From Isoetes taiwanensis (taxonomy: Eukaryota; Streptophyta; Lycopodiopsida; Isoetales; Isoetaceae), in assembly GCA_021234155.1 (NCBI GenBank), contig JAJEKV010000004.1, forward strand, positions 6,948,109 through 7,012,108: 64,000 nucleotides of DNA, written 5' to 3'. The notes below the pieces were generated by a model that searched no databases, was not told the origin of the DNA, and was given only the letters and a program-made list of their open reading frames with translations. A program made the translations under genes and the position numbers. Within the stretch, counting starts at the first letter, position 1; every line of letters begins with the position of its first letter. This document shows positions 46,620 through 57,414 of the stretch, piece after piece.

Positions 46620-47910
46620 AATTAGATTGTGTTTTGTAGATAGAATAGCTTAGGTTGCTTTTCGAGTTGCTGATCATACTAAAATCTAAAAAACAGAAAA
46701 AGAAAAGACAAAAAATAAGCTTAGGCATGCTATAAAGTAGTGTAAAAGTTGGTTTTAAATTCTGAAGAATCTAGGTGGTCTTACATGCTTTGGGAAGTCT
46801 ATTGTTGTAACTAATGTAAGGAGCAGTGGAGTGCATGCAGGTTTCAGCTCATACATGGCCATTTTTTTTGCGTTCTCATTACTAAGGTGATTGATTTCCA
46901 TGCAGGAGCACCTGCCAAGCTCATTCATACACCTCATTCTCATTTACACACCTTATTTTCCTCCACATGTTTCTTCACATAACACTGCTGCCATCCCTGC
47001 CATAACAACAGCCCCTCATGCTAACAAACACCTTGTCATATGTAGGATCACCCTCTCATACCTCCATTACATGATAATCTGCTTAAGAGTTGTCCTCAAT
47101 CCATGTAAACCTCTTCTACCTCCTTATTCCCAAACATATCCATCAAGTTGCCATCACACCTCCATATGACAACTCCATTTTACTAACTGCACACTCACTT
47201 GTCATGCAGGTTCATCAGATTCATGCTTCTATATAATCATTTGCACATCATTTGGCTTGCCTACCATACTACCTTGCTCTCATCTCTTGCAAAAACCTAT
47301 GCTGCCAATCATACTTCCACATTGGAAACCATCAAGAACTTTAGGGGAACTCATGCATAACTGGGACTAGGCTATCCTTCTTTGTTTGGCACGACGCTGC
47401 CACATTTTGGCAACATAGAAGAGCAATGCACACAATTTTCACATTTTGTCTAACATTTGACTAATATATGTGTGCATGAGCTAGAAGTTTGAAGACTTCC
47501 ATCTTTGAAGATCACAAGTTGACATTTATTGGATATCATGCAAGTGTGGCAAGGAGGATAAGATTCAAGCAAGTGAAGTTGAGTTTAGAGATTGGAAGAC
47601 CCCTCAAGATTGAAGTTTGGAAGACCCCTCAAGATTCTTTGGTATGTGGCTAGTTCCAAATCATTTTGGCATGAGTTCTATTTTCCAAGGCTTCTTACAT
47701 GATCCTACCACCTCAATGCCATCCATGAAACACCATACATGCTTCATAACTCACATCTCCATGCCTCATCATCACTTTCCCTAGCCTAAATTGGCAAAGA
47801 GTCTTTTTTCTATTCAAAACACATCATACATACATCACACACCCATCGTACATTCACCATCTTTGAAAAAGGCTAAAAATTTCACAAAATTTGGCTATTT
47901 CCATGGTCTA
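46620..47910. other. Probable 3' region of a gypsy element; no gene
   Basis: Non-coding. It contains a short duplication GTTTGGAAGACCCCTCAAGA-type at 47590-47640 that also resembles the solo LTR at 41128-43032. The right edge is the gypsy LTR start. The 5 bases before it, GTCTA, are the presumed target. Confidence 0.4.
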
Positions 47911-49494
47911 TGTGACGTTCCAGCACAGTATACGGTCCCAGGACATATACTGTACTGCCTCGTCACGCGTACACGCCCGACTGACGTGTACGCCGACGTG
48001 TAGCTAGGCGGGTAGCCCTAGGGGGCAACTTGCAAGGAATGTGCTTTTATTAATGTGCACATTTACCAATGTGCACATTTATCAAGGTGCACATTTTCCC
48101 ATGTGGATACCTTTATGCCACCTAGCCATTAAAGGCAAGTGGGCCATACCCAATTATCCCACATGCTTAAAGGGATAATTGGAAACCCTAGCCCTAACCC
48201 CTTGTCTATTTAGGTTAGGGAAACCCTAACTTGCTATTTTCGTCCATAGGGTTTTAGAGCTCTGTTTGGCGTGCTCAAAGGGTCAAAACCGCCTCCCAGA
48301 CTCTGTCTGAGCGAATTGCACCATTAGTTTTCCTTGTTGGCTCCATCTTCAAGCAGTTCAGCAGGATGGTCGAACTCAGGTCAGGAGGAGCCACCCAAGG
48401 ATCAGGTATTTAGTCAATTTAATAGCCTAAACTGTCTTCCAGTCATTGTATCAGTAGGTTTAGCCTATTAAATTGCCCATAGTAGCCATTTAGATTCTCA
48501 GATCCCAAGACACTAACTAAAGAACCTAACTCTATGATATAGATTAGATCTAGTTCTTTAGTTCTTCTGTGATGTATATGGATTATGTATCTCTGTGAAC
48601 TCCTTGTATTGGGAAGGGGGGTAGAGGCCCTAAAGCTTGGTAGTTGATGCTCCTAGATTAGCCTCTCTAGCACACTGTAGATTCGGCCTGTGTACAAGAT
48701 CCACACCTGGTTGTGGGTGACGGGGCCAGACTGGCTAAGAAGGAGGTTCGTGTTATGACTCTTGAATGAGCCCTCTCGTGTGTGTAAGGCCCTACCGGGA
48801 TCATTGTGACTAGGTCTAATGGCTTGCCACTGAGTGCGGGCAAGGCATGGGCTCGACACCCGTGGAGTGGTGTTCACTTTCCAGTGGGTTCAGTCGAACA
48901 AGGGGAGTGGCCCTCTAGTCACCTTGAGTCAGCATGTAGACCTCTAGAGGGAGTGATCCCTACCTGCCCCATCGGAACTGGGGAGATGCAACCCAGGAAT
49001 AGCCCCTTTGGCTATGCATCCGGCGGGCTACAGTCAGGTCCCAACACTTTTCAACCTACTTTGCAAAGTGTGCACGGGAGGGGCGGATGGAGTGGACAAC
49101 CCTAAGCCATGCTCTTATGCCAACCAAATCCATTGTCATGAATTCTGTCTGCAATGAACTCTAGAGACCCAAGCCGTCAGTCATCCCTTCGAGTCTGAGC
49201 CTTGGGTAGGATTTTCCATGTGTATCGTGCTGATCTTTGTCTATGCAGATGTTGATGGACCACCCTTCGAGGTGGATATGTGATGATGTTATGTACTGAC
49301 GTGTATGTTTACGCTTCCGCAGCTAGGTAGGCCCTGAGGGAGACGGGGTAAAATGACCCCTTCACTCTTCCCACTGGGACTCGTTACGGGTACAGTGACA
49401 TGTGGAGGGCCCTGTATCAGTCTGGAGCTGGTATGGGGGATGAACTCCTATTTGTATACGGTGAGTGCACCGTATGCGAGTAGGGGACGTCACA
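47911..49494 (+). repeat. 5' LTR of the H3-carrying gypsy element
   Basis: The ends are inverted: TGTGACGT at 47911 and ACGTCACA ending at 49494. The primer site begins two bases later. Near 48050-48100 there are three copies of TGTGCACATTT. A frame at 48806-49105 is not considered coding. The LTR is long (1584 bp). No partner LTR is in the window. Confidence 0.85.
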
Positions 49495-49495
49495 G

Positions 49496-49507
49496 TGGTA
49501 TCAGAGC
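49496..49507 (+). promoter_or_regulatory. tRNA-Met primer-binding site
   Basis: TGGTATCAGAGC lies one base after the LTR end. It defines the start of the internal region and thus a ~4.5-kb leader before gag. Confidence 0.92.
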
Positions 49508-49699
49508 AATGTTCTTGGAGACCAAGAGCAAAGCACTGACCATGCTCCCAGTAGTACTAACTTGATAGGATCCTCAAACCTCGAAAAGTGGGAATTTTTT
49601 TTCTCATTTTTGTAGTATATGCTAAGCTAGTAACAGTTAAGTGAATTAGGAACATAATAAGACTAAAAACAGTGAGCCAAAACCTTCTAAGGCAAGGTG

Positions 49700-49766
49700 G
49701 TCTCACACGTCGCGCCTGGTCTAAAAACAAAACTCCATTTTTTGAACGAGGCGCAACGTGTGAGAC
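49700..49766 (+). repeat. 67-nt hairpin, copy 1
   Basis: Arms GTCTCACACG and CGTGTGAGAC pair perfectly. Inside them GCGCCT pairs with AGGCGC, and an A-run with a T-run, with symmetric internal loops of 2 and 5 nt. The loop is about 9 nt. Confidence 0.93.
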
Positions 49767-49891
49767 ATTGCGCCAAGAACACCTTAAAACTTGAGGAATT
49801 TCAGAAAAGTAATATGGTAAATCGAATTCTAAGGTAAGGTTTAGTTAGAATAGTATGTTTCAATCACGTAAATTAATCAAAAATGTACAAT

Positions 49892-49958
49892 GTCTCACAC
49901 GTCGCGCCTGGTCTAAAAACATAACTCTAGTTTTTGAACGAGGCGCAACGTGTGAGAC
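49892..49958 (+). repeat. 67-nt hairpin, copy 2
   Basis: Same structure as copy 1 and 192 bp from it. AAAAAC pairs with GTTTTT. It differs in the loop (CATAACTCTA). Confidence 0.93.
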
Positions 49959-50060
49959 CAGTGCTTATGAAAACTTTGAAATAAGTGTATATTTTAAGTC
50001 AATAGGTGCCCTGGCACGTTAAATAGAGCAACTTGAATTTTGACCTAAAATTGCCCAAGC

Positions 50061-50068
50061 TATAAATA
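50061..50068 (+). promoter_or_regulatory. TATA box upstream of the H3-like gene
   Basis: TATAAATA within GCCCAAGCTATAAATAGATG, 108 bp before the ATG at 50169 and 102 bp after hairpin copy 2. The same core with similar surroundings lies at 52086. Confidence 0.7.
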
Positions 50069-50168
50069 GATGTAGACCCCCTCATTTGTACATTCCCGCC
50101 TTAGAAATCTGCTCCCGCTCCCTAAGGCGATCTTTGGCGCCCGACATCGGATTGACGAGCCGTCGAAC

Positions 50169-51479
50169 ATGGCGAGAACCAACAGACTGCCAGGAAGCCT
50201 CGCCCGGGCGAAACCCTCAGCGCCCTAATCCACGAGGTACTTCGGGAGAGGCTCGTCGCGAGGGGAGGTCGACTATCTTCGAGCGAGGAGAGCATCTCAG
50301 ATGAGGAGATCAAGGACGTCTACGAGGAAATAGAGCAAGAAATACAGGAACAGGAGAGAGAAGAGGAGGGGCACTCGGATGCAGGGACAGAGCTCCTCGA
50401 AGAGGAAGAGGAGGCAGCAAAGCGAGAAAGGAGAACCAAGGCTCGTGAAGAAAAGAGACTGCCGACTCCCGACCCGACCATAGACGAACAAGTCGAAGCC
50501 TGGATTCGCGAGAAGGAGGCAGAGGAGCAAGAAGAGCAAAGGGAGCCAATGCTCGAACCAAGCGAAGCACAGGACCTCGCGGCGTGGATCAAAAAGCACG
50601 AAGCAAAAGAACGCCGCCGAGAAAGGAAGAGGGAAGAGAAGAAGAGGAAGAGGGAAGAGGAGGAGGCGAAAGCAGCCGAGGAACTGAAGAAGAAGAAGGG
50701 GAAGTTTGTGGTGGGCCCAAGGAAACTCAAGGAAGTTCCGCGAACAAAGACCCCTAACCCCAAGGTCGTCATCACCGAACGGTCAGCTGACCAGCCTCCG
50801 CCCTCCTCCGACGACTCAGAAGACGAAGACTTCAATCCCAACACCGAAGGTGGAAGCTCTTCAAAACCCCCAGGTGATGAGCAGGCAATACCTAACCAGG
50901 AGCACCCCGACCTGGAGCAGCAGGATCAAGTACAAAAGCCCCCTCCATATCCGACTTGGGACAGGAAGAAACAGCCACGGCCTGCCCGAGAATCCTATGT
51001 CACGGACCCCGTCAAGATCTACGAGAGAAAGATGAGGGAACACGAGGCTTACATGAAGAAGTGGGAGGCTTACAACTCCTACTACCAAGAGAACAGGGTC
51101 AGGACCATCGAGGGTGGACGTCCAACAAAGCAGCAGACCTTAAGGCCGCCACCACAGAAGCCCAAGCCCCCCAAGAAGCCAGCCAAGAAGAAAGCCAGCA
51201 GGAAGGAGACCGAGAGAAGAGCACTGAGGGAGATCAGACACTTCCAGCGCAGCTACGGCCTCTTAATCCCCCGTGCCCCCTTTGCCTGTCTAGTCAGAGA
51301 AGTGATGCAGGACTTTTAACACCGGCATGAGGGTGACAGACGAGATGCTGCTGGCACTTCAGGAAGCAGCTGAGCAGAAGATAGTGCAGCATACAGCCTG
51401 CACAGTGCATGCCAAGCGAGTAACTCTGATGAGGAAGGACATGCAGTTGGCCAGTATAATCAAGGGAGACCCCCAGTAG
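50169..51479 (+). pseudogene. Retrotransposon-borne histone H3-like protein with long insertion
   Basis: The ATG at 50169 gives MART. One base is missing at 50181-50182, after which the next frame gives QTARKPRPGE. Together these match the first ten residues of histone H3 (ARTxQTARK, with the K9 position kept). About 300 residues follow that are rich in Glu/Arg/Lys coiled-coil sequence, then an acidic SSDDSEDEDF and a basic PKPPKKPAKKKASRK. The C-terminus is an H3 fold: ALREIRHFQRSYGLLIPRAPF, CLVREVMQDF, ALQEAAE, HAKRVTLMRKDMQLA. One extra T at 51314-51317 shifts the frame and makes a TAA at 51317. The other frame continues to a TAG at 51477. The two indels cancel, so the original protein was about 436 residues (H3 is ~136). 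Helix 2/loop 2 is about four residues short. VTLMRKD resembles CENH3, but loop 1 has H3 length. Confidence 0.88.
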
Positions 51480-51623
51480 AAATTTTGTAAATAATGAAAA
51501 TTTTGTTAAATACAAAAGAATTTTGAATAGATTATATGTGTAATCTTGCTTAAATAAGTTGAGTTAGCATGTAATAGCTTTTGTTTTACTAAAATAGGAC
51601 ATCTCTAGAGCAAATAGTGAGAT
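51480..51623 (+). terminator. AT-rich 3' region of the H3-like gene
   Basis: Directly after the stop are AATAATGAAAAT and several TAAATA/AATAAG motifs of the kind found at plant polyadenylation regions. No hairpin of the animal histone-mRNA type is seen. Confidence 0.35.
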
Positions 51624-51690
51624 GTCTCACACGTCGCGCCTGGTCTAAAAACAAAACTTCAGTTTTTGAACGAGGCGCAACGTGTGAGAC
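51624..51690 (+). repeat. 67-nt hairpin, copy 3
   Basis: Same arms and internal loops as copies 1 and 2. Both outer and middle stems are perfect. Confidence 0.93.
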
Positions 51691-51823
51691 CTTGCCCAAA
51701 GTTGTCCAAATCTCCTCCAAATCGACCAAGTAAGGGGTCAATTCTGCCTAACTCGACGAGCCTAGCATGTTTAGACTCTTAAATCAACCAAATTGGATAA
51801 GTTTTGACCAAAATAGAGCAGAT

Positions 51824-51890
51824 GTCTCACACGTCGCGCCTGGTCTAAAAACAAAACTCCAGTTTTTGAACGAGGCGCAACATGTGAGAC
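51824..51890 (+). repeat. 67-nt hairpin, copy 4
   Basis: 200 bp after copy 3. One arm base differs (CATGTGAGAC), leaving a single A-C mismatch in the outer stem. Confidence 0.93.
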
Positions 51891-52085
51891 CTCCTAGCAA
51901 TTTTGCGCCACCATGCCATATCCAATTGTTTCCTAGGTTGTTGCAATAGGTTCCTTAGATAATCCAGTCATGCTCAAACCCTCAAATTAGTCTCCCAATT
52001 CCAATTTGGACCTCAACATAGGCTAGAATCGCCCAACCCCAAGAGTTTTTCAAGTCGCCCAAAAATTAGGGTTTTCCCCTTTTTC

Positions 52086-52093
52086 TATAAATA
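52086..52093 (+). promoter_or_regulatory. TATA box upstream of the second accessory gene
   Basis: TATAAATA in TTTCTATAAATAGGTCCCC, 121 bp before the ATG at 52207. The downstream CTGCTC...GAGGCGAT stretch resembles that after the first TATA box. Confidence 0.7.
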
Positions 52094-52206
52094 GGTCCCC
52101 ATTTCCCACTTAGCACCCTACAAGTCTGCTCTTGACCTTTGAGGCGATTTTCCAGCTCCCTGAGGCGCTTTTGCATCCGTTTGTTAGTCTCATCTTCCCT
52201 AGATCC

Positions 52207-53733
52207 ATGGCAACTGCTGACTTCAGGCGATGGTACAGCGCCAGTGCCCATGCTGCCGAGGCCGATGTCAATGACATTTTCCGAGTCTTCCGGAGAGAAA
52301 TAGATGTCCAAGCCACTCTGCACGCAACCCCAGCATATAGACAAGTTCTGTCTAAGTTCCAAGCTAGGGTAGGACCATCTTTAGTGCAGCTCCCCCCTTG
52401 TACAGGCTACTTTGTTCCCAGGCAATCCCTTCAAGCAGCCTTGGGTGATGTTCCAAACATTGCCAAGTACTTGACCAACAAGGCCCAGAGGTTGCCGGAC
52501 TACATGGTCTTGACAGTTGACAGGACCAAGTATTTCTCCTACACGGCCGCCTTAGCAATCTTTCTCTCCCACCGTGCCGAAAACCCCATGGGGGAAACCT
52601 CTATCCCTCCCATGGATGTGGACCCCTTAGCCTCCTCAGCAGCAGAGCAGCTCCTTTTGCAGTACCAACAGGAGCAAGAAGGAAGAGCAGGAGACGAAGA
52701 ATCAGAAGAAGAGGACTACTTCGAGCTCGATCCAGCAGAAGAGCAGCGGTTAGCAGAGCAGCAATTGCAGGAATTCGAACGGAGCCGGCAGACCCTCAGG
52801 ATCGCCCCACCCCTTGGGCTAGGTATCACAAGCCTAGCCCCCATTATCATCGACGGTGAGGAGTACCTGCTCCTCAGCGACATCCAGAACCTTCCCAAAT
52901 GCAGGGAACGGGAATACCGACTCGACGAGTTGCTGCACCAACTGCGGCAATCAGACCTGGATGATTTCGTCGTCCGGGGAGCTTCCGACTTCCCACTTCA
53001 AGTAAGAGAAGCCGACACTTACACATGAGAGTCGACTTCCGACATCCAAGCCTACAGCAACATCAGGTAGATGATGGAAGCTCGGGAACTGCCGACTGAA
53101 GAGGAGTTTTATGCCATCCAGGAACAGATGGGGATCCGAGGCAAGAGCTCAAGCATTTTAATGCCGGGCTCTTCGACACCAGCCCCCCCAGAGAGAAGAG
53201 GCGAGTTCGACCTCAGGCGAGCTTCAGCAACAGTTAGGGATTACAGAGAGCTCACCGAGGTGGAAGTCGACGAATATGCCGAGAGACACAGAGCTGGTGG
53301 CCGAGGAGGCGAAGAATCAGCAACGACGCACAACGACAGGTCGCTGCGATACTATCTTCCCCTGCTGCGGGACGGGAGGATAGCGGTAATCCACCGTAAA
53401 TTCACCCCTAGGGGCGAGGAAGGAGTATTCATGCTCATCGCGCTCTCAGGCTTTGGCCGGCATGCTCGGCTAGCTGCCAACACCGACTATGCCGTCTTAG
53501 TCAAGAGAGTGGTGGCACTCGACATCTTCGACTTCGCCATACCTTACCGACGGCAGGAAAGACTGGCAGTGACCACAGCGTACACCTCCGACCGTAGGGT
53601 AGAGGAATTAGTGAGAGCTTTGCAGGGCGGGTCATCAACAAACGTCCTCAGGAACTTGGGACGCTCGGTAGGAACGGCCCAAGTTAAGAAGTTCCTCGAA
53701 GATAACCCATCCTACCGGCGATTTCAAGAATAG
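52207..53733 (+). pseudogene. Second accessory protein of the gypsy element, unknown
   Basis: The ATG at 52207 (ATCCATGG context) opens a frame that continues to 53733 with only two stops, TGA at 53026 and TAG at 53068. Each is one C-to-T change from an Arg or Gln codon. The original protein would be about 508 residues. The first part is globular (RRWYSASAHAAEADVNDIFR, PAYRQVLSKFQ). A middle part is acidic (EESEEEDYFELDPAEEQRLAEQ). The end is mixed (RSLRYYLPLLRDGRIAVIHRKF, GGSSTNVLRNLGRSVGTAQV). I recognise no family, and it is not a histone by eye. It has its own hairpin pair and TATA box, suggesting a separate transcript. Confidence 0.65.
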
Positions 53734-54013
53734 TTAAACTCTTGATCCCGGAGGCTTTGTATTAAGATATGATATAATATAAAAATAATTTCTTTTGCAC
53801 TTTAAATGTTTGTTGATATATTTTGTTCCACAACTATACCAACAAACACATATAATGCAATAGAATAACTAAAACTAACCGTACAGCCATGACCCACTTG
53901 TGTATGCAGCTAGAGGCCCAAGCTCAGGGGAACGATAACGCCGAGACCATAGGGAAGAACAGACTCCGCCCAGGCCACCCCCGGCAAGGAGCCTGTATGA
54001 AGCATTCGGCGCA

Positions 54014-56480
54014 ATGTCCCCAGAGGAAGAAATGTCGCAGATGAGAATGGACCTCGAGCAGATAAAGGCTTTCTTGGCAGCACAATCAGAGAGTGGCCCA
54101 AACAACAATGTCCAATTGCCAGAGGCACCACCTAGGAAGACGGGGAAGGACAAGAGGAGGAACAAGAGAAGGAGGTCCACCAGCACAGAATCCTCCGACT
54201 CAAGCTCGGACTCAGACTCCGACTCCGAGGAAGAGGAAGAGCATGCACAGGACCGTAGGGATGGAAGGCAAAGGGACGCCACAGATGGACGGCAAAGGTA
54301 GATTCAGCATTGGGAAACGTATGGAAGGCCAGGAAACTCGAGCAATTCTCAGGGGAAAACAGGTCAGGCATAGAGGCAGAGGCTTGGCTCGATGAAATGA
54401 GTGAGTATGGTAATGCCTATGGTATGAGGGACAAGGATAAAGGCAGGGAGGCAACAACCAACCTGAAGGGAGCAGCACGCATTTGGTGGAAATATGCTAA
54501 GGCCCATGGCTTAAGCAGGGACGCTTGCAGGTTCAGAAAGTTTGCTAAAGCTTTCAAGCGTCATTACGTCCCAAGGGAACATAAGTCCAGCATGATGCAG
54601 CAATTCTACAGGTTGCAGCAAGGCAACAAATCAGTCCAGAAATATACAGAGGAATTCATGAGGCTAAGGCTTTATGTGCCAAAGTTGGGTGAAAAGCATG
54701 CAGTGGAGAGCTATATTGAGGGGCTGAACGATGAGATCCGCAAGCTTGTAAGGGCAATAAACCCTAAAACAGTATCAGAAGCAGAGTCCAAGGCAATAAG
54801 CTTGCAAGGGACGAGGCCTCAGAATAGCGGGCAGAGGCAGCAGTATTACCAGGATAAAGGCAAGGCAACAGGGAGTTATAGCCCTAGAGCAGCCAGTCCA
54901 GGTCCAGCTAGAGCCCCATATGGTGGCAACCAGGGGAAGCAGCAGGAGAAGAAGCAGGTGTCCTTCAAGGACAAGCAGGAGGGGTCTAACTACTCCAAAG
55001 CAGTGTGGTCCTTTTTGCAGGCAATGCCCAAGGAAAAGAGGCAGGAATGCATAGAAAAGCAGCTTTGCTTCAGGTGTTTCCAGCCAGGCCACAGGACAGC
55101 GAACTGTCCCTACGTCATGAGTGCAGCGCTAGCGGAGTTGGGAGATTGGGATACTCCGTCCGACGACGAAGGCGAGGCAGCCCGCGACTATATTCAGGGT
55201 GAGTGTCATATCTTTGCCGCTACAGATACAGAACAAGCAGAGAACCAGTATAAGGTAATTTCCACAGTAGGGAAGGCCAAGGCCAAGTCCTTCATAGTCT
55301 TGATAGACTCAGGAAGTAGCCATAACTTTGCATCCCCCAAAATGGTTGAAATGTTGAAGTTGAAACCACTGAAATTGAGGCCAAGGCCCGTCGTCTTAGC
55401 AAGTGGAGCAGTAAGGCAGACGGCAGGCAAGAGAATTAACTTCGACATCGACTTGCCAGGGATTAATATCCAGATGGGGGCAGAGGTAATGGGCATTGGC
55501 AAGTATGACTTGATCATTGGAATGGAATATCTTGGTCCAGCAGGAGCCCTCATTGATTGTGGAAAGCGCAAGGTGACCCTCACAGCACCCAATGGGAAGA
55601 TCATAGAGATCACATGTAAAGAAGTTGTTCCCATTATGCACTGCATGTCTAGTAAGCAGCTGTTCAGGTGCATAAAGAGTGAGCAGGTAGCTTATATCTT
55701 CAAGCTCGAGATCCAAGAGCCCGAATCAGAAGAATGTAAGGAAGATAAGGGGCTCAGCAAGTTGCCCAAGCAAGTAGCTAACTTGATCACGGAGTTCCAC
55801 GATCTCTTTCCAGATGAGATCAAGCAGCTCCCTCCTTATAGGGGAGTCGAGTGTGAGATAGCACTCGAACCAGGAACGAAGCCGACGACGCAGGAGTTGA
55901 CGGAGCTAAAGAAGCAATTGTAGGAGTTGCTCGACCTAGGCTTCATTAGACCTAGTGTCTCGCCATTTGGAGCGCCTATTCTTTTTGTCAAGAAGAAGGA
56001 TGGCAGTCTGAGGATGTGCATAGACTATAGGCAGTTGAACAAGCACACCATCAAGAACAAGTATGGGCTCCCCAGATCGGATGACTTGATGGATCAGCTC
56101 CAAGGGGCAAAGGTCTTCTCCAAAATCGACTTAAGGTCAGGTTATCATCAGATCCGGATAAAGGAAGAAGATATTCATAAAACGGCTTTCAGGACCAGGT
56201 ATGGGCACTATGAATTCACGGTAATGCCTTTCGGCTTATCGAATGCCCCAGCAACGTTCATGAGGCTCATGAATGATATCTTCAGGGAGTTCTTAGACAC
56301 CTTTGTAATAGTATTCTTTGATGACATTTTGGTGTATAGCAGATCCCTTGAAGAGCACGTACAACACTTAAGGAGAGTGCTGGAGAAGTTGAAGAGGCAC
56401 CAGTTGTACGCCAAGTTGTCGAAGTGCCACTTCGCAACAGAGAAGGTGGAATACCTGGGTCATGTGATCTCAGTAGCTCA
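54014..56480 (+). pseudogene. Gypsy (chromovirus-type) gag-pol, truncated in reverse transcriptase
   Basis: An N-terminal piece (54014-54301) has a coiled coil (MSQMRMDLEQIKAFLAAQ) and a Ser/Asp-rich tract. The frame then shifts to 54310. Gag capsid sequence follows (AEAWLDEMSEYGNAYGM, IWWKYAKAHG, QQFYRLQQGN). The zinc knuckle CFRCFQPGHRTANC is near 55068 and the protease VLIDSGSSHNF near 55300. A TAG at 55921 interrupts before [11 protein letters not shown]. The reverse transcriptase shows [45 protein letters not shown] and the active site FFDDILVYS (56313). It ends at YLGHVIS, near 56475. RNase H and integrase are missing. Confidence 0.93.
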
Positions 56481-56496
56481 AATGGATGTACTCTAG

Positions 56497-57414
56497 GTAG
56501 ACTCATTGATATGTTTGAGCTCTCAATATATGTTCGTGGCTAAGGCCATAACAAGCTTTTGTTTCACACTCTAGCTAAAGATGCAACTTTGACATTGTCC
56601 TAAAATATATGGTATAAATACGTACATTCTAGGCCATGTCACTACACAAGCCTACATTAGTTGCCTTTTATACATTAGTGTGGAGAGGGCATGGTCAAGC
56701 TATTTAAGTAACTTAGCCAACCTAAGGAAGAAAACCATTTCCATATGGCTTCATTCTATAGGCGACCCTGCCACACGAACACACCCTAGCCAAGTGACAT
56801 TTCATGTAAACTCTGACCAGGGCCAAACCCTAGATCTAGGCCACTTTTTTGGTTCCATCAGTTCCTGATCCCAGCCTGTGCTTGTAGCTTCGTTTTGAAG
56901 ATTGTTTTCATGCATCATAGTCTATTATAGTAGCCCAGGAGTGCGCTTACATTAGGAGAAGGCGAATCTACTCCGACTCATCTACAATCGATAGAGCCCT
57001 GAGAGCATGCCTCGGGAGAAGGTATTTCGAATAGATTCTTATCTAGATCATCTAGCAGTTAGCATTCCAGATGAATTAGCATCTCGTTATCTAGTAGGGC
57101 CATTCTAGAACCATAGTCCTGATTATAAACTCTAATCAACGATCCCTAACCTTAAGCTAGTTGCATATGATTAGGATTAGTTGTTATTCTTGTTATATGT
57201 TAAGTTATATTGATATATGATGTTGGTTGATCTTAGACCCATTAGTTCCCATTATTTGTGGCCTGTACATAAAGTCCATCGGGCTATGGAGTGACTGAGC
57301 GCCACACAACGGGGTCAGTGGCAAATTGGTGGAGCACCTTGCTGAGCGTGTGTCGCCATGATTCTCTGACCGCCCATGGAGCCTTTGCACTTTAGGAGGG
57401 GAGATGCAACCCTC
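56497..57414. other. No gene recognised; possible LTR remnant at right
   Basis: Non-coding. GGGGAGATGCAACCC near 57398-57412 is shared with the gypsy LTRs at 45213-45770 and 47911-49494, so the right part may be a scrap of a related LTR. The right edge abuts the integrase of the minus-strand Tat-like element. Confidence 0.4.

Larger units (their letters stand above)
47911..56480 (+). mobile_element. Ty3/gypsy element carrying a histone H3-like gene
   Basis: Order: LTR (47911-49494), primer site (49496-49507), two hairpins, TATA box and H3-like gene (50169-51479), two hairpins, TATA box and unknown gene (52207-53733), gag-pol (54014 on). Pol is cut inside the reverse transcriptase near 56480, so the 3' half and second LTR are missing. 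Codon use in the accessory genes resembles that of gag-pol, and all genes share one orientation, which supports a single unit. The reverse transcriptase motifs are of the chromovirus type. Confidence 0.85.

Noticed and set aside
48806-49105. ORF inside the gypsy LTR
   Set aside because: Lies wholly in the LTR, has no domain and biased composition; judged non-coding.
50310-50844. Minus-strand Ser/Leu-rich ORFs
   Set aside because: Antisense shadows of the Glu/Arg/Lys-rich insertion in the H3-like protein.
51200-51479. The H3-like gene as a centromeric CENH3
   Set aside because: VTLMRKD is CENH3-like, but the tail is canonical ARTxQTARK and loop 1 has the length of ordinary H3, so I call it H3-like only.
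51624-51890. Hairpins as histone-mRNA 3' stem-loops
   Set aside because: They are four times longer, also lie upstream of both genes, and do not resemble the short conserved histone stem-loop.
49700-51890. Hairpins as a CRISPR array
   Set aside because: Only four copies at irregular spacing of 125 bp to 1.7 kb in a plant retrotransposon; no cas genes.
49508-52180. The two hairpin/TATA regions as a pair of LTRs of a small element
   Set aside because: Only the hairpins and the TATA core match; the rest of the two regions is unrelated, and there are no TG...CA ends, primer site or duplication at either.
47911-56480. An endogenous plant pararetrovirus
   Set aside because: It has a long LTR with inverted ends and a primer site; no movement-protein or coat-protein motif was seen, and the gag-pol layout is gypsy.
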